In this document: piece by piece, positions 1 to 13,297 of the stretch | How the letters are laid out: the number at the start of each line of letters is the position of its first letter | Numbering within the stretch: position 1 is the first letter of the stretch | DNA from: Hemerocallis citrina | Lineage: Eukaryota > Streptophyta > Magnoliopsida > Asparagales > Asphodelaceae | Reading direction: 5' to 3' | DNA length: 64,000 nucleotides | Assembly: GCA_017893485.1 (NCBI GenBank) | Contig: CM030364.1 | Location: 38,087,538 to 38,151,537 of the forward strand | The notes under the pieces: model-generated | The model's input: only the letters and a program-made list of their open reading frames with translations | Databases searched by the model: none | Told to the model about the DNA's origin: nothing | Translations under genes and position numbers: made by a program

Positions 1-1762
1 TACTATACTTGCAGAATTTTCACGCTGTTCAGTAAAGAATCTTAATTTCAATCTAGTTCTATTTGCTGTTTACAAAAACTTTGTGAATATGAATTGCAGC
101 CTATTGTATCTATTTTATCACCCTTTTGATGGATCTGGATTTCGATTTATATTTTGTAAGATATTGCTGTTTTAGTACTGCAGTGTTTATAATTCCAGAT
201 TTACAAACTTTTTGTATCTTGCTGTTTTCTGATTTTACTTGAATATCCTATTTATGTTGGAAAATTATGAAACTTTATTTTCTGATACTAAACATACTAA
301 GAAATACCCCAAATTTTTCTTGGATTTAATCAGTAACTTTTTATGTCGTTTCCCTATTTATGAATACAAATTTCTGATTTCTGGCTGAACATGTTTTCTG
401 GATACAATTCTGTTTTGAGACTTGTTTTTGTGAAATACCATATGAATTATATATATTTGCTGGATTCGACCGAGAGTCTATTTTTCAGATTTTCTGACGG
501 ATCTAGATTTGCACAATTGTAGCAACAGGAATTCCAGATTTAGTGCAGTACTGTCTTGCTGTCCTGAACTAAAATTTTCATTGTTCTAACCTTTTGTGTT
601 GTCTATCACCTGTACATGTTTATCTTTCAATCTGAACCTGTTACTTATTTATGCCATGTTATTATTGCTATGTTTTGTGACACATACTTGTCTGTCTGAT
701 AATAATAACAAAATAACCAAGCCGGGGTTAAGGGAAAGATCTAGTAGTGGATAATATAGAAATGTGTACTTGGAAGGGGGCCCGTGTTTCCCACATGATT
801 ATCTGTTACCTGTTACGTGTTCATGACTACATGATACACAATTCTGTTATCTGATTACCTGACTGCATACTTCCTTATAGGAAGGTGCACTCAGAAGAGA
901 ACCCGTAGGTTCTATTTATTGGTCTGTATCCGTTATCTGTCTGTCTGATACCTGAGTATACAGCCTTATACAGTCCACTACGAAGTCTAAACGTAATTTG
1001 TTTGAATGTAGCAACCATGTGTTAAAAGTTGGGACGCATGAAATGCTACCTAGATAGAACTAAACCACAAGACCTGTAATAATATGACATCTGTTATTTG
1101 TTTACTTGTATTTGTTATCTGATATCTGTTACCTATTTATCTGTCTGCATACCATGTGACACTTGACATCTGTTACATATCACCTATACCTGTTAGCATA
1201 TCATGTTACTTGATTATGTTTTCTGATTCATGTTAGACATTCTGTTTTGCTCTGTCATATCTATTCCATGTTATGTTTGTTTCCGCTATTACTCTATATT
1301 TGTTTATCTTTTCCTGTACTTCTGCCTGCACTACAAGCGGCTCGTAACTTGTATTGACAGGCATTTTGTTTTCTTTTTCCTCTTCCCTGTAATTTGCTAA
1401 ATTGCAGATCATGGAGATCAGCTGCCGATGGAGGAGGTGATCTAAGATTCTAGATGCTGGAGTTTTTGCTATTATTATTTCCTGTTGCTTATTTTGAATA
1501 AATGTATCTGCCACTTAGATTATTTTATATTGGGCAATGTGACCCAGAATTATTGACTGAGATTATTAAGTTTTGTTTCAAGTAAATTCTGTTGGTATAT
1601 TGATTCATTTATGCATGCGTGGTTGATTTCTCTTGCTTCCTACTCTGATTATTCCAGTGAAATGTTGTAAAGATCTTCACAGCTTATGGATGATGAAAAT
1701 CATTCGCTGGACTTAGTCACGTATCTGTATTCTGTATTTTCTTTTTGGGAAGCAGGGCGTGA
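1..1762 (-). mobile_element. Long LTR-like sequence, minus orientation, cut by window start
   Basis: AT-rich and non-coding. Read on the minus strand from about 1762 it resembles the start of the sequence at 1824 onward. Matching blocks include GGGAAGCAGGGCGT at 1747-1760 against ACGCCCCGCTTCCC at 1826-1839, the stretch near 978-1060 against 2513-2593, and the stretch near 720-760 against 2741-2790. Order and spacing are kept (paired coordinates sum to about 3500-3580). This fits two related LTRs in opposite orientation. No coding region is visible. The boundary is approximate, since no clean TG/CA end is seen. Confidence 0.5.
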
Positions 1763-4084
1763 AAACAAATGCTATTAGTATTATGTACTAAGTTTGAAAT
1801 GAGATTTTAATTATTAGCTTACGTTACGCCCCGCTTCCCAAAAATACAAAATACGAGCACGTAACATTGACCCGGCGAATGACTAGCGTCATCCATATGC
1901 TGTTTATCCGATCAACTCAACAATATAATCAATACAGAATAAATGCGCAGGCAATAATAATCACATGAACAATAATACTTGGAATAAACAATATGAAATA
2001 TCCAAATACAATAATAATCCAATATATGGAACAATAATAAAAATCAGGGACATAAGTCCAATACAATAATAATCCAATCACAAATAGATAATAAGTCTCA
2101 ATACATTAAAAACAATACGCAACTAGAAAGCATTAGATCTTCAGAAAGTTTGTTCTCCAATTCCAGCAGGCAATTCTCCATCATTACCTGTGAACACTTC
2201 ATCTAAAAAGAGATAAAAAATTGTCCTTAGAGCAAGTCATGGACAGCAAGCAGAGAAAGCAGGAAACAATGGAATAACGGTATAACAATGAATTCAATGG
2301 ATCAATAGAAATCCATAATATGGCACAATAATCAATAATCAATATCACGGTAATCGATTCAATGGCTATAAACAATGATGCAATAATCGGTAACAGTAAT
2401 CAATGATCAATAACAATAACACTTAGCCAATATTCGATATCAATAGGAACAATGATGAATAATATGCAGTGTCAAGGTGATGCAACTCTTAAGTCTATTA
2501 ATCATTTTAATCCTAACTAATGTAGCACTTCATGCGTCCCATCTATTTACCACATGGTTTCTACATACAAACAAGTTACGTTTAGACTTAGTGGTGGGTT
2601 TTATAGTTCATGTACTCGGCACAATAACAATGTTCCATCCATAACAGTAATTTATCAATAAGATATTACATGATCACAAGATCACAAGAACACAAGATAA
2701 CGGTATAAGGAACCACGAGCCCCTTATTCGAGTACAGTTCTTATATTGTCCGCTACTTGAGTCAATCCTTAAACCCCGGTTTGTTAATTATTTTATCGAT
2801 GCAACAATACAATATGCAGTCTAGAGACATTAGATGAACGATAGCAACAGCAGGGGAACAATAGGACGATAACTTCGATAGGACAATTAGAATGATGACA
2901 ATACGACACTAGGATCATGCAATGCAACACACATACATTAATTCATATAATACTACGATATAGGAATAATTAATCTATTAAAAACTAGAAGATAAAATTC
3001 TGGACCGCAAGAGTAGTCTGTACAAAAATACAGTTTTTCGCTGTTTCAGAAATTGAAAAGTGAATCTGTCAAAAATTCTAGAAACTAGACTTCCACATGG
3101 TTCCAACGCATATTTAAAGTTCAAAATCCGACGACAGTAGCTAGGTCAATCACATTATTCTTTTCAGATTTCATGTTTAGACAGAATTTCGACATCATGT
3201 TATTTTATTTTTATGATCAGCAAAAACTCAATAATAAATTCATTAAAAATATTTTCTAGACTCCTAATCATGATTACTAACATTTTCAAATTATTAGAGA
3301 AATTTTTTAACATTTGATCGGTCTTTTTACTGTTTTAACATGCAAGATACAAAAATCTGAAAATCTGAAAGTAAAAAACACAGCTGTAGTAAAACGGTGA
3401 TAACTTTTGCTACACAAATCAGAATTCAAAAATTCAAGATGTTTTGGAAACTAGAAAGATAAGGCTACAATTCATATTCATAAATTAATTTATGTTAAGA
3501 TCATTTACTGGTTCAAAAACAGTAGTCAACATATAGGTCAGCAAGCAATTTACAGGTTTTACAAAATTTTCATGAATAATTTAATTTAAACATTATGGGT
3601 ATCGATGTAGTACCTCGTATTTTTAAATATTATTTTTAAAGGTTTATAAATGAATTAAAATGATTTTTAGGGATTTAATAAATATTTTCCAAAAATTTAT
3701 CTTTTTACACGTGCAAAACGCGTGCAAATATTTTCTTGAGAAGTTCAAAATTCAAAATTTCTTCATGAAAAATCATCATTTATTATTTGGGATTTATCTG
3801 TAATTTTTCTAGATTTTTCTGATATTTATTGGATCTATTTGCAAATATTACGAAAATGAAGGATCTTTTTGCAAAATTGCCATTTTGAGGGGTGAAAGTG
3901 CAAAAAAACTATTTTCTGGACTTTTCAAACAGTGTTGAATGGAAATAAGGAGGTTATTTTGTTTTTAAATCTCAATTTAATTGATTTTATCAAGTTTCCA
4001 AGTATAGGGATCCATTTATGTAAAGTTATATTTAAAGGGGTTATTTTGCAAATGTGTCTAAAACCCTAAAACTCCTATTCCGGG

Positions 4085-4219
4085 TATTTAAAAGGAGTGT
4101 AGTGCAGCCGTCTTTCACTGCACAACATAAAGTTTTATTATTTTTGGAGGATTTGGGAGTGGATCTTGGATTTCGCAAAGGAAGGCTTTCTTATCAAGAT
4201 TTCTTCATTCGAGGTGAGT
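4085..4219 (+). promoter_or_regulatory. LTR promoter: TATA box plus downstream splice-donor-like site
   Basis: TATTTAAAA at 4085-4093 is followed 129 bp later by GAGGTGAGTGACTC, with the donor GT at 4214-4215. Two other long LTRs in this window (minus strand near 19929-19742, plus strand near 61854-62120) have the same order: TATA box, leader, AGGTGGGTG/AGGTGAGTG donor. This fits an LTR transcript with a spliced leader. Confidence 0.4.
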
Positions 4220-5034
4220 GACTCGTTTGTTTTGCCTTGTGTATTTTGCATAGGAGTGATGAAATTTTTTTGTTGATTTGTTTATGTATGTGAGTGGTAT
4301 AATTTGGTTGATTGAACTATGAATGTTTTAATGGATCTTGGATGTTGAATTTGTTTGCTAGAAAGCATGTTTAGGGTTTGAATATGAATATGCACATTTT
4401 AAATTGGATGGATGGATGAAAAATTGGATCTTGTAAAACCCTAGTTGTTTGTAAATAAATTTGTATGTGGGTAGTCCATCTCTTTTGGGTAATGTTGGAT
4501 TGAATGAATATGGTGAATTTTATGCAGAGACCTAATAAAGGTGAGACTTTTATTACTTGAGTATTGGTTGAACACAAATTTGATATGGTTATGTTATCCA
4601 TTGATTGAGGTTGTAAGTTGAAATGGTAGTTCATTTTTGAGAAATGTGAAAAGGAAAAGTATGAATCAAGAGATCATGACATGAAAATCGAAATTTGAGA
4701 ACTTAGTTGAGTTGAGGAAATATACCCAAACTGGGATTTTCTTGAGATTTTGATATTTAGATGGTTTGGATCTGAATACGAACTATTTCAGTGATCAATA
4801 AATTTTTAAGAAAAACTCTATTTTGATTATATGCACAAATTCATGTTTAATTGAAAGAAATCAACAAAATCTCTATTTTTATAAATTCAAGTAGTTTTGA
4901 TTCAGTTTATGGATTATTATAAATCCTACAAGTTGTATTTGATCATACAAGAAATATGCTTTTCGTAGAAATCGTTTTCATAAAGTAAAACTACATATCG
5001 GTTGAATTGTGCACAACCAAATGTATGCAGTCTA

Positions 5035-5375
5035 TAGGTTGACAGTCGACTGGCACGACTTCTCAGTCGACCGACACGACCGGCTGCTATGTTCTCTAGT
5101 TTTCTAGAAATTTCCGTCTGGACAGTCGACTGGTACCACTTAAAATTATTTTTCCAAAGATATTGTAATTTTTTCTCTGGACAGTCGACCTATACCCTTT
5201 CAAGTCGACTTCTATACTTAGAATTATTTTCTGAAAAATATTGAATTCTCTCTGGACAGTCGACCTATGACCTTGATAGTCGACTTATAATACTTAGATT
5301 TATTTTCATCAAAGCTAGTAGATTTTCTCTCTGGACAGTTGACTTATTTTTTTTATAGTCGACTGATACTGAAGT
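5035..5375 (+). repeat. Tandem ~75-bp repeats around the motif ACAGTCGAC
   Basis: Five imperfect units carry CTGGACAGTCGAC(C/T) near 5041, 5118, 5179, 5252 and 5332 (the last is ACAGTTGAC). Each has a second GTCGACT in its other half. They lie inside the long LTR and have no coding meaning. Confidence 0.6.
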
Positions 5376-5755
5376 ATCCTGGTACCTTTGAATGTTCTTT
5401 TAAATGATATATTCTCTAAATGTTTCTAAATTATAACTTACTATTCTATTCTCTATCTTTTACGGAACATATGTTTTCAAGTTGTTTTGATTGAGCGATT
5501 CATATTGGAAGATTGGTTTGGATATTGGGTGTGAGTCTCTAGAGGGTGTGTGTGACCCTAGTATACTGGCAGTTGAGATATTTATGTTTGGGCCTGTTGA
5601 GGCAATTTTAGTTGATCAGTTGTTGAGTTAAGTCCGGTAGGGTACACCAATTCTAGGAGATTCGTAAAGTAATTAAATAACCTAAATGATAAGGACAGGC
5701 ACTAGTGGTGATATGATGAACGGGAACATGGGTTATGGACCTCAGTATGGCTTGC

Positions 5756-5990
5756 AGTGTGAGATAATCCCCGAAATTATCCAGGTGTGAGTGAAATAGT
5801 CTCCGAAATTACCTGTGGTGTGGGATTGATCTCCGGAATTATCGGGGTCGAGGCGACGCACATGTGGTATTCGTGTGATGAGGTGCCATTGCTTGCGGTG
5901 TGGGGTATTCTCGAAGATTCCCAGGTGTGAGTGAAATAGTTTTCGGAATTATCTGTGCATAGAGATTGACCTCCGGAATTATCGGGGCAT
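5756..5990 (+). repeat. Duplicated ~95-bp block with CTCCGGAATTATC motifs
   Basis: The block at 5756-5852 recurs at 5897-5990, offset about 138 bp. Both share AGGTGTGAGTGAAATAGT and CTCCGGAATTATCGGGG. It lies within the same long LTR. Confidence 0.6.
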
Positions 5991-6674
5991 GGGGTAATAC
6001 TCACAGTTTATCTTTATCTCGTAGTAGTCATCGTGTAGGATTAGTTGCATAGCGGGGGATTAAACCCTATAATGTGGAAACGTTAAGGGCTTGCACCGGA
6101 CCTATGTAGAGTGGGATGCATAGACTTCGACAAGTAAGCATTAGAGAGTCAGCATATAGAATTATGTTTCTTGATTTGGTTTCATACGTGTGTTTTCCTG
6201 TTTTCTACACTTGACACTTAGTCTAGCTACACTTGATGTTTTCATGTTTCCTTGTTATTTCTTATTTCATTTATCCTTGTCTCTAGTATGTGTTGTTTAT
6301 GATTCCATGTTTCATGCTTACTTATGTTGCTTGTTTTTATGTCACTCACACCTTTATGGCTGACCCCTTTAGTTTTGGGGGTTAGGGTTATCTCTAGCCT
6401 CATATGTTATAGGTGATTTCTTAAGGCTCGGATTTGGATGCTTGAGTTCAATTGATGTAGTGACTTATGTAATTTGTAAAATAAAGTGTTGTAAAGAAAG
6501 GAGAACTGTAATTTAAGGTGTGTTGTATTCCGCTGTGCTATGTAAACGATTATTGTAATGAAAGTTGAAATTTTTTATTGGTGTTTGGTTGTGTTTAATA
6601 TTACATTAAAGTTGATGCTGGGAATTGTGCCACGTATTTTCTAAGATGTTATATTAAAAATTCGGGGCGCTACA

Positions 6675-8040
6675 ATCGATTATTTAGTCAATAAATTGTA
6701 TAATCAACATGATGGGTGCAATAACATGATAAATAAAAATGAAATCATATACATACACTAAATTATCATCGATCGAACCACAAACAATCAACCAAACATA
6801 CAACCTAGTAGTTGTTTCTATAATAATTAATTCTATCATGATTATACGGTTAACCCTATTATCAATTCTACATGAATGCATGAAAGATCCAATCTTTAGA
6901 GTCAAAAGTGGCACGATGTCAAGAATATTTAGGTTAGCTCGTGTAAACCCTCAGTAGACCCAACAAAGATAGTCAATACAGCGATATGATAATGAATAGG
7001 ATCTACTTGCAAGAATTTTAATGAAACTTGAATTTGATACATTAACAATTCAAGAGGACGATGGCTTGCCTGTTAGACAGTGAAAACAAATACTAAAAAT
7101 AACGGGATAAGGATCCCGAAGCAACGAACCCACGAACTAACACAATCCACCAATAGCATGTGTAATATATGTGCAATAGAATCCTCAAAAGCAAGATAGC
7201 AACCCAACAAACTTAGCAACAATTAGACAACAGCACTGTCAGCAATGGCAGCAAGGGCCAGGCTAAGGGGGACTGGCGACGCTGGCGTCTCCAACAACGG
7301 CGTGACAGCAGGGTCGACCACGGGTAGGGCGACAACGAGTAGGGCGACGACGTCAGGGTAGGTTGACGACGGCGTCAACAGGGGGTGTATGGCTGTGGCT
7401 GACGATTGGGAACAGGAAGGGGAAGGGGAGATAGGGGGTGATTGGGGTTGGGGTTTTTAGGTGGTGGCACGATGAGGACAGGACGGTGCGAGGGCGGCGC
7501 TGTGGACGGAACAGGGGAGCACAGGTTGGGGGATTTGGCTGCTGTTGGCGAAAAAAGGGAAACAGGTGGTCGGGGTGGGGTTTTCAGTTAGGCGGCTGTC
7601 TGGGTGTTGACGGGAGGGTGGCGACTGAGGGGGATGGTCGCCGGAGATGAGGGGTGGCCGGAGCTGGTCGGGGGAGAAGGTGGAGAAGATGAACAGTAGA
7701 TGGGTTAGGAAATTTGGGCGGGAATCGATAACGGGGAGAGAGAATAAGAGAGAGAATAGACTGCTAGGATTTTAAAATTGTGCACTTTTTAAGCTTCACA
7801 GTAGAGTTGTATTTATAGGGTACAATTAGGATATTGGGTTAGTGGTTTAGGATCTAATAATAGCGGTTTTGGGTCAAGAACAAATGAAATTGAGTTTTAG
7901 GGTTCAATTAAGAGATAGATCAAAATCAATAGGGTTCAAATAAAAATACCCACAATTAAATAAAAGATAATAGGTTCAACAAGAAAAGCTCAATCAAGAA
8001 GAACAAAAAATTTTCATGAACACATTTAATCAAAAAGAAA
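6675..8040. other. Intergenic or element remnant with GC-rich patch
   Basis: No gene recognised. Positions 7240-7740 are unusually GC-rich, with G-runs on the plus strand and a C/T-rich, leader-like minus strand. The longest plus frame here (about 7438-7650) is low-complexity Arg/Gly-rich and looks incidental. The composition resembles the GC-rich leaders of the Copia elements at 27780-28200 and 42480-42850. Confidence 0.3.
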
Positions 8041-8071
8041 ATAATCCAGACAGAACAATAGAGTATTTAAA

Positions 8072-8075
<4 letters not shown>

Positions 8076-8115
<40 letters not shown>

Positions 8116-8264
8116 GTACATTAAATCAAATAGTGAAATGCATATAAAATTGAGCATGTTCGGGCTTAAAACAAAATAATTATAATGATAATGCTAATAA
8201 TAATGATAAAAATAATAATACCGATAACAATAATAATAACAAATATTAGTACCAATAGCAATAA

Positions 8265-8326
<62 letters not shown>
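8076..8326. repeat. Microsatellites (CA)n and (TAA)n
   Basis: A pure CA tract lies at about 8076-8111, followed by AT-rich DNA and a TAA/AAT tract at about 8266-8325. These are simple repeats just upstream of the LINE. Confidence 0.9.
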
Positions 8327-9422
8327 TGCATCACAATAGGATTTGAGTTTAACAATTTATTAAAATCCAAAAATTAATAATATGAATAGTCGATCAATTA
8401 GGGATAGAAACAAGTTCAAATATATCATTATTCAAAATGAATAAAATCTCGATTAGAAAACACTTTAATACAAGATCTGAAATGAATTTAGCACAAATAA
8501 ATTTATATAAAAAAATTAAATTATAGAAAATACACGGAAAATACTAATTATTGGGAATGGAGGTTACAACTTATTTAAAATATATATATTTTATCACCGC
8601 ATAATTATCTCTTCAACTGTTTGAGAGTTTTTTTTCCCAAGAGAGTTTTTTTCCACATATATAAATGCTACTTCAAGTGAACATCAAAAGGCGATTTTGA
8701 ATTGTCTTGATTTTGGAACCCTCTATTCCATCTTCAGTAGTTCTGACCGCTCCTTCCTTCGGATCTTCAGTCCCCTCTTCTTTTCTGCTGGGGCTCTCTA
8801 TCTCCTCCAGATCCACCTCGCAGTCTCCATTTCCTCGAGTTTGCTGTTGTCCTTCGTCCTCAGTAGCCCGCTCCACTTTCCGATGTCCTGTCGTTCAAAG
8901 ATCTAGTAGGATAGGTGATAAGCTGAGTTGGGACGACCTTTGGATCCTATCAGTTCCGCTCCATTAGCCAGTCACTGTAAGTTCTGAAATTTTTGGGGTT
9001 TCATTGTTTTTTTTTCTTGTTCGCCCTCTAGTGTTTTTTGGGCCTTTTTCCTACCGAGATCCCTCTTGATCTCTCCTTCGCTACTCCCCTTTCTTTAAGG
9101 TTTTAGGTGCGACTGATCTTTCTGGGCTTATTTTGAGTTGTTTGTTTGTGTTAGAATTCTGTTGGATTGGTTGATCAGAGAGCCTGTTCGCTCTTGGACC
9201 AGGGGATCCCGGTGTTGAGTTTTTCGTCTATCTTTTCTTATCCAGCTGTTGTTCTATCTTGCGATCTATTTTAGTTCGCCCTATCTTTTATTTTCCTTTT
9301 CTGTTGAGTTTGGGCATTTTTCTCCATTTTCTTGAGGTCGTTCAGATCGCTACAGTTCTAGTTTTTCAATTTTTTGTTTCTCTCTTCTAATCCTTCTGTC
9401 ATCGTACTGGGCTTGGGTCATC

Positions 9423-11085
9423 ATGGGCTCTGCTTGGGTTGATGTAGTGAAAAGAAATAAAAAAAAGATTTCTCTAGATAAAAATGTTATTCTCCCGTTT
9501 CTAAAGCCCATGAACCAGAAGGTTCTAGGGGGCTCTTCTGCGTCCTTTTCCCGCCCTTTCGGAAGCTTAGCGAAACCTCATGCTAAGAACTCTGGTCTAT
9601 CCACTCTCTCGTCCACCCCTGAGTGTTATCGGTGTCTTCAACCGAGACACATCAAATCCTTCTGTACTGCAAACATGAAATGCCTGTTCTGCCTAAAGGA
9701 GGGACATTCGAGAAATCGATGCTTCTCTCTTCAACAAATTCTTGGTCTATCTTTGGGGGTGCCCATTGCCGATTCTGTGATGGCGGTACTCGACTTTCCC
9801 TCCCTTCGGTCTAAGCTTCTGGATTTACAATCCCAGAAGTCTAAAAGGACCAAGTTATCCCATGGATCTCCGCTTCTCCCTACGCCCCCTGTGTCTCTCC
9901 AATTACCTGCAGCGAAGCATCCCTCCTCCCAAGCGTCGTCTGTTCCTGCTTCCCAGGTGTCTAAGCCTCAAACCACTGTCGTGTTCATCCCCACGGTAGA
10001 ACTATTTGACAGGTTGAAGAAGTTTGAGTGCTATGGAGCAGTCTCATTCAGTTGAGGAACGGTATCCAATTTTAACCTTGACTCATTTCTTTGCAATTCA
10101 TGTAATGTTCAAGATTGGGTTTGGGCTATCAACACCTGTTCTAACGGCGAGGTGGTCATTCTATGCCCCTCCGTTAAAATTCTGGAAGAACTCTCTGCTC
10201 TTAACTCCTTCTCCATCGGTTCGATCAAGATTGCCATTCGTAAATGGGTTAATCAGGATATTCCTCCCCCGAACCTGGTCCAATCCCCCATCAAGGCCAC
10301 GCTGCTTGGCCTTCCCCCTTCTTGCGACTCTTTTTGAGTTGTAGCTGATATGACAAAATGCTTGGGAGATTTGATTCGTATTTCTTCCTCTTCTATGCTT
10401 GCTTTCGGCTATCTACAAGTAGATGCAGAGTTTTTTTGTCCCTGTTAAAGGACAGATTGATGCATATTCATTGCGTGACAATAAATCCATCTTTGTTGTT
10501 TCTGTCAACTATCAAGACTTCCCTAAAAGTGCGGCTGCTCCTACACCTTTGTGTAGTGGTACCACTGACTACCCTATTGCTCCTTCCTCTCTCTACAAGC
10601 CTTTCGCAATTGGCTCTTCGTCCAAGTCGACCGCTCCGTCGTTGAAATTGAGAGCTATGCACAAAACTCCTGCAAAAAAACATTTTCCCCACCAGAATAA
10701 AGGTGTTCACTCTCCCTCTGTTCCCAAGATCTCTTCTTCTAAGGCACGCAATCTGGTCTGGATCAACTCTTCCACGGTTTCTTTGAAGCAAAGCGCTTCC
10801 AACCCTTCCACTTCAATCGAGACTCCATCCAATCCTCCTCCTCCTCCATCGAGGTCCCTCCCTGCTCTGACTATTGCAGCTCTGCCAGCCCCTACCTCTA
10901 ACCCATCACTGCCTAAGTTAATTGACTCTGATCAGAAGTGGCCAGCTTGGGCAGTTAATCCGAACTTCTCCTCCGATTTGGATCTATACATAGGTGCAGT
11001 GCAAAGTTCTACAGCTCCTGGGACCAAAGTTCAGCCTGCGCTTATTAAAGCGTCCTCTTTGAAAGATGATTCATGGGTTGATTAG
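9423..11085 (+). pseudogene. LINE A ORF1 (nucleic-acid-binding, two CCHC zinc knuckles), broken
   Basis: From the ATG at 9423, 210 codons are open to a stop at 10055. Residues 68-81 and 87-100 form two consecutive CX2CX4HX4C zinc knuckles, as in plant L1 ORF1 proteins that bind the element RNA. The same frame continues past the stop with similar protein (10152-10337), and a second frame carries on from 10423 to 11085 (Ser/Pro/Lys-rich tail). At least one nonsense change and one frameshift are therefore present. The TGA at 10053-10055 is the first lesion. Confidence 0.8.
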
Positions 11086-11857
11086 GATGATCTCTAGAAG
11101 TAGAAGTTGCAATTTTAGATCATTCCTAATCGCAACAACATGTATTTTATTCCTTTACTGGGACTGTTATTTTTATTAGACCGTGTTTTTACTGTTCTTG
11201 TAATGGCGTTCGACAACTTCGTTTGCGGTATGGACTATATTCGTCGTTTCCTGTTGGTTACACCTTGGATTTCCATCTTACTACGTTTCTTCTTACTCAT
11301 TATCGATTGGGGGATCTCACATCATCTGAGGAGGGTTTCCTTACCCCCTGACGAGGCTATGAGATACCTCTCGTTTTCCCCCTTTATAACATTCCTGCTT
11401 CTCCTTATCTTTCAAAGTCTCTCCCCTCCCCAGGTATTCATGCCCGGGTATCCATTGATAATGGAACTACTTCTCCCCCATGCTATTTTGCTGTGTCAGC
11501 CAGCTATCAAAGCCCACGCTGGGGAACAACAGACTGAGTGAGTGCATAAATCCCCCTTTTCTTTCATTCGCTCGAGTGCCCGTATTCGAGCGAAAAGAGC
11601 TACTTCTTCTAAGACGGATTCTCAAGCTTCCCTTGCAGCCCAAATTCGCAAGATGGATATCCCAATTCCCGTCCCTTATTCCTCAGGGCAGGAGCAACTG
11701 GGATCCATCTATCAGGTGCATTTCGACACCCTTTCTAATCTTGATATGCTTCGTATTTTGAAGGATATGGGGTTTACGGTCTCTTCGGATAACTTGTGCA
11801 CCTTTGACAATATTCGCCCAGGCAAATTTTCTAGAGCTTTTGAGACTTGTGGTTATC

Positions 11858-13150
11858 ATGATTAGCATCTCTTGGAATGTCAGGGGTCTCCGTTGTCCGA
11901 CTAAATAACAAGCTGTTTTTCAACTCATTTCTTCTTCCCACTGTGATTTAATTTCTATTCAGGAATCAAAACTTGTTTCCCCATCTCCTTCCACTCTTCG
12001 CTCGATAGGTGAGTCTTTAATTACCAATTGGATATCCTTTGACGCGGTTGAGTCCAGGGGTGGAATTCTCTTTGGGTTTAAAGAATCTAGATTCTCGCTT
12101 ATATCTATTCACCGCCTTACCTTCTTCCTGATCGTTCATCTCCACTGGACTGAATTCAATCGTGATCTCACAATGGTCTCGGTTTACGGACCATCCACTG
12201 CGGATCAACGACCTCAATTTTGGAATGAATTTTTTTCCTTCCAAAACCACATTCTTGGATTCTGCTTTTTTCTGTGGCGACTTCAATGTCACCAGATTCT
12301 CTTCCGAAAGATCGGGATCGGCGGTGCACCAAGCAGATTGCAATCATTTTAACGATTGGATTAGAGAGCTCCATCTCTCCGAATTACCCCTCAATGGTAG
12401 ATTCTTCACTTGGTCCAACATGAGACAGATGCCTACAATGTCTAAGCTCGATAGTTTTCTATTCTCTTTAGATTGGATCAATTTCTTCCACAATTCCTTT
12501 GTTTCAGCCTTGTCCAACCCATCGTCGGATCATGTACCTATCTCTTTATGTTCTAACTTTAATTTCACCAAACCTTACAAATTCCGTTTTGAAAAATTCT
12601 GCCTGCAAGACCAAACCTTCGTGAATCTTATCACGGAGTGTCTCTCCTCTATCATGGGTTCTTCCGGTCTTGGGTGCATCCTTCTCAAGCTTCACGCTAT
12701 CAAGTATGGTTGTAAATTATGGAATAAAGAGAGATTTGGTCATGCTAATTTCCTCAATCGAATTTGATTCCTCCAAAACCACATCCTTGGATTCTGCTTT
12801 TTCTGTGGCGACTTCAATGTCACCAGATTCTCTTCCGAAAGATCGGGATCCGTGGTGCACCAAGCAGATTGCAATCGTTTTAACGATTGGATTAGAGAGC
12901 TCCATCTCTCCGAATTACCCCTCAATGGTAGATCCTTCACTTGGTCCAACATGAGACAGATGCCTACAATGTCTAAGCTCGATAGTTTTCTATTCTCTTT
13001 AGATTGGATCAATTTCTTCCACAATTCCTTTGTTTCAGCCTTGCCCAACCCATCGTCGGATCATATACCTATCTCTTTATGTTCTAACTTTAATTTCACC
13101 AAACCTTACAAATTCCGTTTTGAAAAATTCTAGCTGCAAGACCAAACCTT
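11858..13150 (+). pseudogene. LINE A ORF2, apurinic-type endonuclease region, with internal 531-bp duplication
   Basis: It starts MISISWNVRGLR, the usual opening of plant L1 endonucleases, and an in-frame TAA follows after 16 residues. Later blocks include QESKL and the GDFNVT-type block around 12285 and again at 12815. About 531 bp are duplicated in tandem (near 12240-12766 and 12770-13297), so FNVTRFSSERSGS and DWIRELHLSELPLNGR occur twice. The gene cannot be translated through this region. Confidence 0.8.
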
Positions 13151-13297
13151 CGTGAATCTCATCACGGAGTGTCTCTCCTCTATCACGGGTTCTTCCGGTC
13201 TTGGGTGCATCCTTCTCAAGCTTCACGTTATCAAGTATGGTTGTAAATTATGGAATAAAGAGAGATTTGGTCATGCTAATTTCCTTAATCAAGTCTT
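12240..13297 (+). repeat. Tandem duplication of ~531 bp inside LINE ORF2
   Basis: Unit 1 (about 12240-12766) and unit 2 (about 12770-13297) match almost base for base. For example CTTCCGAAAGATCGGGATC starts at 12301 and again at 12832, and GAGATTTGGTCATGC recurs at the same offset. A T-run differs by one base between units. Confidence 0.9.

Larger units (their letters stand above)
1824..6674 (+). mobile_element. Long LTR, probably a solo LTR of a large LTR retrotransposon
   Basis: Begins CGTTACGCCCCGC and ends GGGGCGCTACA, close to the terminal style of long plant Ty3/gypsy LTRs. About 4.85 kb with no credible ORF. A TATA-like TATTTAAAA sits at 4085-4093 and a strong 5' splice-donor-like GAG/GTGAGT at 4212-4219. 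Two tandem-repeat blocks lie downstream (5035-5375 and 5756-5990). No convincing target-site duplication was found, so the ends are approximate. It could instead be a truncated LTR or a non-coding large element. Confidence 0.5.

Noticed and set aside
5035..5375. CRISPR-like array of spaced ACAGTCGAC motifs
   Set aside because: Plant LTR context, imperfect units, similar spacers, no cas genes. It is a degenerate tandem repeat.
7438..7650. 70-codon plus-strand ORF in GC-rich DNA
   Set aside because: Arg/Gly/Trp-rich low-complexity frame without homology signs, overlapping other GC-rich frames.
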